Source: Lycorma delicatula (lineage: Eukaryota; Arthropoda; Insecta; Hemiptera; Fulgoridae). From it: 64,000 nt of DNA. The stretch spans positions 292,417,647-292,481,646 of the forward strand of contig NC_134455.1 in the NCBI RefSeq assembly GCF_047948215.1. The letters are read 5' to 3'. The notes under the pieces are model-generated. The model had not been told where the DNA came from. It was given only the letters and a program-made list of their open reading frames with translations, and ran no database searches. This document shows, one piece after another, positions 31,642 through 43,918 of the stretch (position 1 is its first letter; the number at the start of each line of letters is the position of its first letter). A program made the translations under genes and the position numbers.

Positions 31642-34600
31642 TGCAATGTACACATTAGGAAAATAAAATAGAAATAATTTAACAAATAGAATTTATTAAA
31701 TACTTATAACCATAAAAGTAAATTTAATATTTTAAATTACATTTTTCTTTTTAAATCTCATTCAAATTACAAACTTTATATACATATTATGATTAAGGTA
31801 ATTTAAGTTTGTAATTTCTGATGTTAATTTCCATATTTTCCTTTCTTTTATTTATAATTATCTTTAAATCGAGAAGTTCTATATCTTTAAGTATGGACTT
31901 TTTTTAAATAATGTAATTACAAAAACTGAAAAAAGTAAAAAAAAATTCTATGTTTATTTATAAAAAGGATTGTTAAATTAACCTCTAATTTGTTTTTGTT
32001 TACTACTAAGTGTATAAAAAGAGGTTATCAAATATTTTGTTAAAATGTTCTTTAATTAAGTACAAGAGACAAAATTCCTGTAAAAATAGATCAAAAAGTG
32101 TTTTAAACATCCTTTTTTCCTTTTTATGTAGTTAAAGTTTTTTTATAGATATAAAAAGTTGTACTTTAGTAAAAAAACAACTGTTTATTTGCGCATTCCT
32201 TTATTTAGAGGTTTAAATAATTAAAATCTCATTCATTTAGAAATAAGTTTTTGCATTTTAGAAGAGGTGTAATATAAGTTATATCTACTGAACTATTACA
32301 ATATTTTACAAAATGTATTACCAAAACTATTAAGTTTTATCATGATCAATATCAATTTTGTAAATGGAACAAAATCTAACACAAAATTTAATCAGACATC
32401 ATTATAAGTATTGTGTGCTCAATTTTATTATACAAGTATTGTGACAAAATTTGTGGTAAATATATAAATATCTATTTATAAGAATGTTTTATTAATATTA
32501 ATACGCAAAATACATTATTGAAATATAAGATAGATATTTTTTATTCAGTACTTTGTATCATAAAGTATTCATAATAAATAAATACTTTAAATAGTGTTAA
32601 TAGCCAACTGAAATAGATCTGTAATTTAATTCAGTAAAAATGTAAGCCTTCTGATACCATAAACCTATTATTAACTTTTCAAATATATAACTGCTGTAAT
32701 AAGATTTATGCTTCATAGAAGTATTTTAAATAAAATTTTAATTCTGTAATTGGATTTCACTGCAATAATCCACTAATTATGGATTTCTAAGTAACACCTT
32801 AATTCAAGTACCGATATAATATGTGAATAAAATTTTTATAAATCATAGCTGTCAACACACAATAAACATTAAGTTTTACAGTGTGCAGTTTGTAAAAATA
32901 CAATACAATATGCAAGTTTATGCAAAGATTGTATAAAACTTGATTTTATAAAACTGTCCAATTTTAATATTTCTTAATAGGTTTCATGACTCCATATTTG
33001 GTACAAACATTTTAGTATAAATTGTGCTAATTTATTTTTTTATTTACTTATTAGTTATAGGCTGGTTACAAATCACTGTTAAATTTTATTTCTTAGCTGA
33101 AGAAGCATTTCATGCAGGTTTGATAACAGATTTTTTAAAATAATTTTTAATAATATCTTATCCAATTTTAAAAAATTAATTTTAAGAAATCAAGCAAATT
33201 TTGCCTGTAAATTAATATAATATATATAATTTTTTTTCTTCATACCTACCATTTTTCTTCTTATTATGTGCCTAGTGGAAAGATTTCCAGGGAGTTATAA
33301 GATAACGTACATTTTATTTATTTTTATTTTGTACTTACTTTTTATTTTAGTTTCGTATAAAATATTGAAATAGATTTATTAAATTTTAAAAATTTAAGCT
33401 TTGTAATTAATCTGAAATCTAGATTTCTCTAGTATTTAGATTATTCTGAAAAAATAAAGTAAATTAATACTTTGAAATACTATAATCTGATTATGAAATT
33501 ATAAAATAATTTACTGCATTAAAAGTTAATGAACATTTTTCATTGAGTTATAAAAAATCTATTAAAAACTTTAACTTGTCCACTGTCATTTTGAAAGTTT
33601 TGGTCCATTGTCATTTGCTTCTTAAGAGAGAGGATTAAAAGCAACTAAGAAGCCCTTCCCTGTTGCTTTAGTTTGTATACTCTTGGCTCGACACAGAAGA
33701 ATAGTACATAACATGCATGTGATAATAATAACTGTTCAAAGAGTGTAAAAAATATTGAATATAATTCACAATTTGTAAACATTCTCTATACAGATCACCG
33801 ATGTGTAATTTAAAATTTTATGAATGATCTACAATGCAAAAAAAGTATTTTCTACTAAATAAGACTATACAGGCATTTATCTAAACAAAATTGATTGTGC
33901 ATCAGTATGTTTATGTGCATGTGTTCAAAATCTTGTGGCTGTAATATTGTCTTCATGATATGCTTACATTCAATTTGAAATATTGTGCATGAAAACTGAC
34001 TTTTTATTTCTCACAACTACTAATACATAATTTCTGTTATTCATAAAAATGTTCAAATCTGATTTTTAACATGTTGATTGATTTGAACATCCACCAGTTA
34101 TCTTAAAAAAATGTAACTAATAGTCTGTGATAATTTACATTAATACAAAAGGAGAACCACATATTCCTACCAACCACATATTTGTGATAAAATGTTCATA
34201 TGTGATAGAATATTTTTTAATTAAGTATGAGACAAAATTGTCTCTTATACTTAATTAGTATACACTTCTAATTTCTAATGGTTTTCTCTGGATCCTTCAG
34301 ATTGCTTATGTTTTATTCGGTTGTTTGGGAAGTACTATCAAAGTTTTCCAGAATAGAATTTATGTTTTAGACTGTGTTTAGTACATAATTCTAAATTTTC
34401 TATCATTAAGTTTATTAAAAATAGTACATTAAAATTATTGTTTAAATGAAGGAATGGTATAAAGTGCAGAGAATATAAAGGAGTGTAAGTACAGAGGTAT
34501 AAAGGATAGAATTCAAATTCTGAATATGAGAATTACTAGTTACTAATAAAATCATTTTACTTATTTTGATTGTTATTATTTACTTGGTTACTACTACTCT

Positions 34601-35367
34601 ATTGAAAAAAACTCAATAAAATTTGGCTTAAAAATTCATTATCATATAGTTGTTAGAAGTTACTATTTATGCAAGTTTTTTGTACTTATATAAATTCTAA
34701 TGCTATTGAAGAATAAAAAAATTAATAAGAAAATGAGATAAAAATTTTCCAATTTTTATGTTAACTTCCAGAGAAGTTGAGCCAAAACACAAAAATTGTG
34801 AAACTCATGTCTTATAAATGCATTTCTTGTAACAGTAAACTACATTTTTCATAACCTGATAATCCTATGAACCTAGAATAACTCGGGTAATAGCATTCAG
34901 AAAATTGAAGAGCATTAGGTAATGGTAAAATGTCAATAGGTGAAGCCACATTTAATAAACTATGCCTTTGGATGGTCAAAGTCAAAAAATAATGTGTACA
35001 GTTCTGCTGCATCCTGTTGACTGGTAAATTGTGACTGTAACAGATGATCCTATGAGATTTATTTTAACTGCTTCTGAATTATTATATGCATTGCAGCAAC
35101 AAAACATATTAAAATATTTGTACTTGAATATGAGCAAATACTGTATTACATAAACTATTTCTTCTATTTTTTAATGTCTGTTGACTTATACTAATTATTA
35201 AATGAGCAAAAGTAATAAAATGGAACATTTTTTATTAACATTTAGTCGTTTTTTAATTACATATTTTTAAATTATTTAACACTAAAATCAGATTAGAAAG
35301 TAAATTAATTATTTACATTTTAAAAAGGTTAAATGATGTTAAGTTTATTATTTCTATGTCAGGCATG
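31642..35367. other. AT-rich non-coding stretch
   Basis: No recognisable coding or repeat family was seen. A patch near 33575-33700 is of higher complexity and includes an imperfect short direct repeat (gtccactgtcatttt at 33578 and gtccattgtcatttg at 33603) but gives no protein match. Confidence 0.55.
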
Positions 35368-35373
35368 GAATTT

Positions 35374-35441
35374 TCACATGCTATTGCCATTTCATCTCAT
35401 CTTTGAAACAATACCTAACAGTGATCCAGAGACTAAAAAAA
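35374..35441 (+). mobile_element. SINE 3'-end fragment, copy E
   Basis: The run tttcatctcatctttgaaac, then aatacctaacagtgatccag, then agactaaaaaaaa follows the order of the SINE 3' end in copy D (tcattcatcctctgaagtaa, tacttgacattgattcctag, aggctaaaca with an A-rich tail). Only the last 70 bases or so remain, with many differences. Confidence 0.5.
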
Positions 35442-36325
35442 ATATGCTGTTAGTTGATAATTTAAAAATAAGTTTTATCAATATTTTCATTTCATCATTA
35501 AAAAATTAATGAAAAAATAAATAAATGATGAATATATTTTTTTTAAATTAATCTCCCTTATCTGCATTTGTTTTGTATGCTAAGAGCATCTGATATCTGT
35601 ATTTCGATATCCAAACAAATATGCAAATTTACAAAAAAAAATAAAAACAAAAGCTTGAATGTACATATTTGTTTGGTAATACACACTGAAAGGACCAATG
35701 TCCTCCATAATTAAATATAAAAAAATTCCTAATAATTATAATTTTTTTAAATTTTTTAATGACTTTTGAGCCAAATACTAGCTAATGAATGAATGATAAT
35801 TTGATTTATTATGGTTTGACAAGATGAATAACTGCAAATGGTGATGATTAACTGAACAAAGATGATTAAATAAAATACCACTGAAGTATTTTATATTATG
35901 TTATCACAAACATTATTAGCATATTATGTTATCTATTTAACCCCAGTGGGTGACAAGTAGCAAAGATACTATATAATTAAACTAGAAAGTAAAAACTTCA
36001 TAAAAAATGTTGGCAGTGCCTGAATACATTTAAATGTATTTTTATTGTGATATTTTTTCATATACAAAATTTATTATTCAGAAACATAGTAAACTGTGTC
36101 ACTTAAGAAATATACCTTTAACTAATTTATTAAAAGACTTTAAATAGTTTTGCTGTTACCAATATCCATGTACATTTACTTACTCTTGCTTTCAATTATT
36201 ATGAATAACAAATACTTTGCTGCACTGCACTCCAACTGTATGCAAAAATTAAATGTGTTTCATATTTGCATGACTATTTACACATTTGATGCATAGTAAT
36301 ACAAAAATAACTCACCTATATGAGG

Positions 36326-36427
36326 TGTGTGTGTGTGTATATATATATATATTTATTTTATATATATATTATATATATATTTTAAATAACATATATATAT
36401 ATATATATATATATATGTTATTTAAAA
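36326..36427. repeat. AT-rich simple repeat ending in a 48-bp perfect palindrome
   Basis: GT and AT tracts lead into ttttaaataac (36380-36390), then an uninterrupted (AT)13 (36391-36416), then gttatttaaaa (36417-36427). The two arms are exact complements and the centre is self-complementary, so the whole 48 bases form one perfect palindrome. Confidence 0.85.
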
Positions 36428-37309
36428 AAATAAATGAGATGACAAATAGAGCTTGACAGCATTAATAAAAAAAATCAATAAAAAATGAAACAGAAAACTG
36501 TTTTCCATAATATTATTCTGCCAACCTCCTTGGCAGAAAGCTACCACCTCTACATTTATAAAAATGTTTGGCATAATTTCACTTGCTACAAAATCTATTT
36601 TTCATAATTGCCATCAGTAAATGTAATTTACTGATTTCAGCAAAACATATTTCATTGAGTCCAGCATCTCTAGTCAATTAAAGAATAAACAAGCCTTATC
36701 ATTTAAAGTAATATGCAAAGTCATCTTAACCATCAAACATTACTGAAAAGTTTTGATAATTCTTTTAAATATATTAAAAAATTATTATATTATATATTAG
36801 GAAGAAGCATTTTATTAAATAACAAGTTGCTGAAAGAGAAATCACCTTACAACTTACTTTTATATTATGTAAAGTCAAAATATATATGCAAGAATCAATT
36901 TAAACAAGTGTTTAATTTTAAAAAACAAATAAAAAAATGACTCGCTTTAGAAGAATAGTTTTTCATCTTTGAAAATAGCTGTCTTTCAAACATTTAGAAA
37001 TATAATGAATCATTATTTTATTTTATATGATATTTAAATACATTAATAACACTAAGAAACAGAATTAAACTTTGTTTTGGGACAAGGAACAAAGTATGTA
37101 ATCCAAATAGAATTCAAATATGTAAATAAATCTTTTATATTAACCACCAGTATTTTATGATGCATAGCTAAAATTTAAAAGAAATGTAAAAATTTACATG
37201 CATGCAGAGCACTATTCATCTTATCTAAAATGTGGTAGTTTTTGTTTTAATTGTGTATTAGGTATCCGGAACATAACTTTTAGTGTCTAACAACTAACTT
37301 ATGTAAATA
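36428..37309. other. AT-rich stretch with one strong hairpin
   Basis: The only notable item is a perfect 9-bp hairpin, ttctgccaa/ttggcagaa with a 5-base loop (36516-36538). The 75-codon plus frame at 36713 is K/L/N/Y-rich and looks like chance. Confidence 0.5.
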
Positions 37310-38560
37310 ATCTATAAGCATTTTTACACTCCACTGTTACTGGTACATGTTTTCCATGACTGAGATTTGCTGGTGGAAGCATTCCTCATGCTCATCCAGC
37401 AATAAATCCAAATATGAATGGAAGAAATTAATTTTTAGGGCCATATTATAACACATGTGTTGGTATATCTGCAATAATTCCCCCACAATGTCATGGTAAT
37501 TGGGGACTTATGATTTCCCAAAATGTTTTACACAACAGTTTAAATTATCTCTTCATAATTTTCGATTTGGTTTAATAGTTCTTTAAATTGTCCATCTCAA
37601 ATCAAAGGAAATCACAAAAATACGTTCCTTGGTTTTAACAATACTAACACAAGGAAATTTTTCTTTCAAATAATGAAATCAACTTAACAAAATTTTTGAA
37701 AAGTCCTAATTTTACATGAAGTAGAGGTAAAGAATCATTTCTTAGTTAACTAATGGTAGATGTACTACATTTGTCTATCCCGGCGTAAATGCTTTCACAC
37801 TCTGGCTGTTCCTTTCTGATACAATGATTAGTCTTGTCCCTGTTATCCCACTTGCACAAAAACAACAAAATTTAGTATAGCAGAGGTGCAGACCCATTAA
37901 TAACACTATAACTTTAAAATCACAATTTATAGTCTAACAGTACTTATACTGAATTTTTTTTAACAGGATTTTCCTGTTGTGAAATGTTTCTTTCATGTTA
38001 TTTACATAAGTTAACAGCAATGAAAGCAATTTATTCATTGTGCAAAAGAAAAGCCTTTAAACTAGTTTTTGAGGAATCTGTGAACAGTCACTATTTGGTA
38101 ATTATGTTCAAGATGATATGCATCCATGACAGCATAAATATTGTTACAATAGTCAAAATTATTTTTTTCAGAATATAAATCTTGAAACTCCTCCTGAGAT
38201 TACAAAAGAAGCACACTTTAGTGTCATTGTGGAGAAGATTCCAGTCCTTCAGCGTAGATCCCAAAAGCTCGGCTTATTTCTTCAAGTTCAAATCCAAAAG
38301 AAGGTCATTTAATTCACCTTGAATTATCAGATGACCTTTAGAGGAAGAGGATTCTGCTTCAAAAGTGGAATCATCTTGCCCCTCATGTCAGATTTCTAAC
38401 TCATATTCCAGATTCATCCTTTAAAGCTAGATGTGTTGAAGAATTCTGTACAGAGAAGTTCCCGCGATTAGATACTGGCCCTATTGGAAAAAGTAAATTC
38501 AGGTTCTGCACTGTGTTTGGTAGATTTACTACTTAATACATTTGTTTATCTTTGTAAAGA
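37310..38560 (-). pseudogene. Relic of a repeated arthropod protein family of unknown class
   Basis: On the minus strand, spread over shifted frames, I read in order: WNLLHNDTKVCFFCN, KTSLKAFLLHNE-like sequence followed by KETFHN, DNRDKTNHCIRKEQPE, LPLLHVKLGLFKNFVK, LGNHKSP, NYHDIVGELLQIYQHM, MALKINFFHSYLDLLL, then DEHEECFHQQISVMENMYQW and KMLIDYL. This order of blocks is one I know from multicopy 'uncharacterized' proteins in many arthropod genomes, where the corresponding blocks read like FIDSSKxSLKxVLLHN, LPPLHIKLGLMKNFVK, MSLKIHFLHSHLDFFP and SDEHGERFHQD. High copy number suggests a mobile element, but the class and catalytic fold are not established to my knowledge. The copy is dead, with many stops and frameshifts. 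Confidence 0.55.
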
Positions 38561-41500
38561 TTGTGCTCATTAGTATAATTTTATTAAAAAGGCATCAACA
38601 GTGATGATATAACTCTTTGTGTGTGTGGTGAACAGAGGATTTCCATTATGCAAGTTTTTTTTTGTTTTCCACTTCAATTTGGTGAAATTTTTTATTCTTT
38701 CAATTGTACATTTTAATTTTAATTTTTTTTTGTCATTCTAGATTTTCTGATCTCAGTGTTTCCTGATACTCATTCATATATTCCACTGTAGTTTTATTTA
38801 TTCTTTTATTCTAACCTTGGTTTCCTAAAACAATTTCTATCCTTTTTATTTTCTTCCATTACCAAATTAGTAACTCTGTGGTACTAAAATATATTATCAA
38901 CAAACTTCTTTCTGGACTATGTGCTCTAGATATCAGATATCAGAAAGTGCAAAATCCAAGTTATTTTTTCTTTCTTAATACTCAGAACTGAAAATTATTT
39001 AAAACCTTTTAAAATGGCAAACTAGATTTTATAAATATAATCTTTTAATATACTTTTAAATATTTTCAATCACTTTTGTGGTCATGTTAAGTTCTGGCCA
39101 AAAACATAGTGAATTAAATTTCTTGTTAATGTTAGTTATATTTATTAAATTTCATTTGATTTATTCTTTCAAAAGTTATAGTTTTAAACATTTGTTTTTA
39201 TTCAAAATAGATACTAAAGATAATCAATATTAAATTGCAATAATAAAAAATATAAATTAATTATTTAAAACATGCAATTTTTTTTAAATTGTTAAAAAAT
39301 TAATTTGATTAAATTACAAACTGTACATTACTAAAGATTATGTATGTTGTAAGTTGTTAAAGTCTGGCAAAAGCTGAAGAATGCAAATTATGTGATCACA
39401 TTAACAAAGAATCCTCTTGCCTACTGCACCTCACTCCCAGAAAAGTTTTGAATTTGCATGGCTTACAAATCAGCTTTTGCATAATAACCATCATACAATA
39501 AAAGGAAAAGCATGCTTACTGTTTTTTTCATTTTATAGAATAACTTAATTGTATAACTAAAAGATCATCTGGTGTAGCATCTCCTTTTATTGTTGACTAA
39601 AAGTAATTTAATCCTTTTAGATTTAATTTAGTATAATGAACTACTCTTCATGGAAGGATTGTTAAATAATTTTCTTTTGTTTGACTAACAAAATAAAATA
39701 ATTGCAATGAAAATTCATCTGAAAACCTAAATGATATTAAAAATTTTTCATTTATATCTTAAATACAATAAAAACATCTGAGTAACTAATTTTTATTAAA
39801 AATGTATCTTTTAAAACAGATTTTTAGTAATATTTCCTATTTTAACAGTTCAGTACAGAAGATTTAATGTAGTTTTGAACATAAGAAATTTTTATTGTAC
39901 GATGTTATAAATATTATGCCATCATTGCATATTATGAATCTAAGCCATCATTATGAATACTATGTTACCCTGCTATTGTCGTCAATAACTGAGATGTCAT
40001 TACAAAGAAAAAAAAATTGCATAAAACTGATTAAATTATCAGATGCATCAACTTTTTAATATTAATGCAAAAAAGTTCATCAATTCAAACATATTATTTC
40101 AACCCAGAAGGATTAAAAAAAAACACTCAATCAGTTGCCACCTTTGGAAATAGCCCTTATGCTAACATAAGATTAGCACAAACCTATGTACATACATATT
40201 TTTCAAATAAAATTCCATAAATTAAAAAAAATTGTAACATAATGATTGTTCAAAGATTACATGTAAAAGAGCAATGAATGAGATATAGTTAACACTTGTA
40301 CAAAAATTATAATATTATTTTTTCATTTACTACTTTTTATCTGTCCACTCACCTCCAAATTGGCTAAGTATATTTCTTTTTAGAAATATCACGATAATAG
40401 GTTTTTGAATTTAACAAAAATATATAACCTAGCATTATAGTTAGGGCCAAGAAAAATGGAAAAATGCATTCCAAAAATTTCATCTACTTCTGAAGGAGCA
40501 GCTGAGAATTAAAGATTTCATAATATCAATAATCTACTTTGAATAAACCGAATTAGTTGATTAATGAAATTAAGTAATCCCTAAGAATTAGTTTCCCTAA
40601 ATTAGGTGTACATTTTCCCAAAGGTTAGAAGTTTTCCTAAGGGTAGGTGTACTTTAAAATAAAAAAACCTTTTATAGCATTTCTTGACACATTTCCTATT
40701 TTTAGCACGTATATGTTAGCAATATTAAAATATAAATACAAGAACAATAGTCTTCAACTTTGTTGTGCAATACATTTAATTATTTTATCATATGATAAGT
40801 AGAATTTCACATAACTGATAATATGAAATGATAATATTATGAAATGAATAATAAATGTCTCTGTAAGCTTTATATTCCAAAAACAGACTACTTTAACCAT
40901 ACTATAACTTAATAAGTATAAAGCTCATTGTTTACTTAAATAAATAAAAATAACTGAATAATCAATTTCGTTAAAACCACACGTCTCACAAGAGTAGCAA
41001 CTTTTTTAATTGTATTGGATTAAACAATTACTGGTTATCAAACAATACCAAAAAAATCTGTTTCCATAAAAATAACTTTTTTTTTCAAATAATTAGTGAT
41101 TAATTGTTTACCAATTACTTTAGAAAATTCAGGTGCATAGGACCAACTGATAAACTTTAAACTGATACTTGAAGTATGTGTTTCACCACATATTTTTCAA
41201 GTAAATTTGTAATACGTTTCTTTATAATTCTCCAATTATGATTCTCTACATTTCTCATTGTAGATTACATGGGACTGATTTAAAAGTTTTAATTTTTAAT
41301 GTTTTCCCAAATTCTTTAATGTTTTATTCTTCTTTTTAATCTAAATGTAATTATTAAATGCTTTAACAAGCAGGGGCTATGTTAAATCCAATAACTGTGT
41401 CCAATATAAAAAAATGAAGGTCACAGGAAATAACTATTAACTTATAATTAATCAGTAAAGTAGTGACTTCCTTTTTAGAGATTTCTTGATGTGACTTTTG

Positions 41501-42401
41501 AACCAAAAAATCTATATATTTTAACAAAAGTGGTTATCAGAATTATTACACTCATGAGAAAATTTGTAAATTTGTGTAAAATTTAAAATAATATTTTAAC
41601 TCTTAATAGAAAAGCCAAGATTAGATATTTAAAAGTAGGGATAAAAAAATTAATTTATAAAGAAGATTACAATTTACAGAATATTTATGTATATAACAAA
41701 TCTCTCAGTTTACACTTAATACAAACTTAATATTATTAAATATTTAAATTTTCAAATGTAGCTACTAGAGCTGTAGCTAGGCTGGGGAAACTAAAATAAA
41801 GTCCTGAGGCCCTAGAAGGAAAATAAATATAATGATCTCCTGAGAGACATAAAAAGAGTTCTATAAAAATTCTGTCTGCTCTAGTAATCTAGAAACCTTA
41901 ATTAATTTTGCTAGAACTTTGGAAATACTGGAAAACCAGATATTGTTAACTGTATTCAATTACTTGTATCAACTTTGCATCACTTAAGAAGACAACACAA
42001 ATATCTATAAAATTAAAGCCTGTTTCCAATGTGTATTTTGTATCTTTTAAACATAACCTTAAATAATACTTGGTAGAAAGTGTTGCAGTCAGTAACATTA
42101 GCCTCATACGTAACATGTGTTTAGTTTTATTCCTACACGGACTCTTAACCCCTGCATATAAACAAAATAGGGATACTAAATACTCATCATTATTCTTGTA
42201 ATTCTATTGGATAACTTTCAGTTTCCAGTTACAGAATACAAGAAGCATGCAATTATTTACAAAAAGAAAGCTGGAAAATTATTTATCTAGAAACATTAGG
42301 TAGTTTTTTAGTTCAGTAACCTATTGGATCAAGATCAAAATTATTGAAAATGGATTTGTTCATTTCCATTTAATAATTGTTTCACATCCTTTTATTTTTC
42401 A
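38561..42401. other. AT-rich non-coding stretch
   Basis: No coding similarity was recognised on either strand. No long simple repeats or repeat boundaries were found. Confidence 0.55.
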
Positions 42402-42402
42402 G

Positions 42403-42449
42403 ATGCTCCTCCCTTTGATATCTATGTTATGGAACCATTAAAGTTGTAA
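42403..42449 (+). other. Candidate 3' terminal exon (very short)
   Basis: A good pyrimidine tract and acceptor (cacatccttttatttttcag, ending 42402) is followed by a short open frame, APPFDIYVMEPLKL, and a TAA (42447-42449). Its composition is unlike the AT-driven frames around it. If real, it would be the last coding exon of a plus-strand gene with a long upstream intron. I do not recognise the peptide and found no partner exon, so chance is a fair alternative. Confidence 0.25.
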
Positions 42450-43713
42450 GGGGTTGATCAGTAATGATTTATCTACTTGTAATCTAATAGTTCACTTATA
42501 TTAATAATACTAAAATTAATTTCATAATTGATATTAATATTTTTAATATCTACACTAAAAAAGCAATATTCGAACAAGTACAAACCTAGTTTAAGATTTG
42601 TGTACAAATGATTAAATTGCACATTTTAATTGAAATAAAATAAAATTTTAATTCATTTTAATTTTATTTCATTAAATAAAATTATTAAATAATATTTGTA
42701 CTCACCTTTTTCCCCGAGATTTATTGCATACCAAATAAATACTTATGGAAAGAATAAAATTAAATAAAAGAAATGATAGGTAAATCTTAAGATCAACATA
42801 TGAGAATAGAATAAAATAGTCAGTCATTCATCAGAGTATATCCTAAACCTCTCATCTTACTACATCTCAGGAAAGATCCAATTAGGTGCTTGGCTTCCAA
42901 TGAAAAAACCTTTAAAAATTTGTAATACTCAAAAAAGGTAGAAATATAAATTAAACTGATTGACCAGTATCCCTCTTCCAAATCTGAAAAAATAAAGAAA
43001 TTGAACATTTTTGTAAACCAATAAATATTCCTCATTCAGAATGTTAAAATATGGCTAGAAATCTATACAGATTTCAACCCATCATGAATGATTCTTCCAA
43101 TCTGTAATCCTTTAAGTTGGTTGAATTCTGAAATTTGACATGCTTATCACTCTGCAGATACTGAGAAAAACTGAAACTCCAAATCGTTTGATTATGATCA
43201 TAAATGTTTTAAAAGGGTTTCAATCCGAAATAAGAAAATTTTTTATCCTGGAAATATAACAATAGATTATATATAAGTGAATAATATTTATCTATTTATA
43301 CAATTTATATAACAATACTCTGTTAGTTGCCTACCACTATTTAGACCAGTCCTATTGTGTTCCCCCACTGATCACATCAGTGTGCATTTACAGAGGCACA
43401 TACGAACACACAACCATGCCGGTCTCTCCTTCTCAATTATGAGTCTTATTTTCATTATTACTTCTTTTTTCTTTTGTCATCTTTATTTTTTATTTAAAAT
43501 AAAAGAAAATATCATAGGATTATGCTGAAAACTAGCAGTCTTAAATAGCTTCCAGTATTTTCTTGAATAAATCTTCATCTAAATTCCTTCTTTAACAAAT
43601 GGGTTCACAAAGGTGTAATTCAAAGACAACAAATATGACTTTTTGTTGTTATAAGTTTATATAAGTTCCAACTTATATCTATTTTTGCAGTCTACTAGAG
43701 CCTCACATCATCT

Positions 43714-43717
<4 letters not shown>
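42450..43717. other. AT-rich non-coding stretch
   Basis: A less AT-rich patch at 43330-43430 gives no recognisable translation. The 71-codon minus frame near 42820-43035 has no known features. Confidence 0.5.
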
Positions 43718-43718
<1 letters not shown>

Positions 43719-43785
<67 letters not shown>

Positions 43786-43810
43786 CGTGTGCGTGTGCGT
43801 GTGTGCGTGC

Positions 43811-43909
<99 letters not shown>

Positions 43910-43918
43910 CGTGTGTGT
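43719..43918. repeat. Compound (CT)n(GT)n microsatellite, about 200 bp
   Basis: About 25 CT units (43719-43768) switch directly to a GT tract (43769-43918) interrupted by GC dinucleotides at several points. Three long open frames on both strands exist only because the dinucleotide repeat has no stop codons in those frames. Confidence 0.97.

Noticed and set aside
36516..36538. Hairpin as a terminator
   Set aside because: This is eukaryotic non-coding DNA. A 9-bp hairpin without context has no assigned role.
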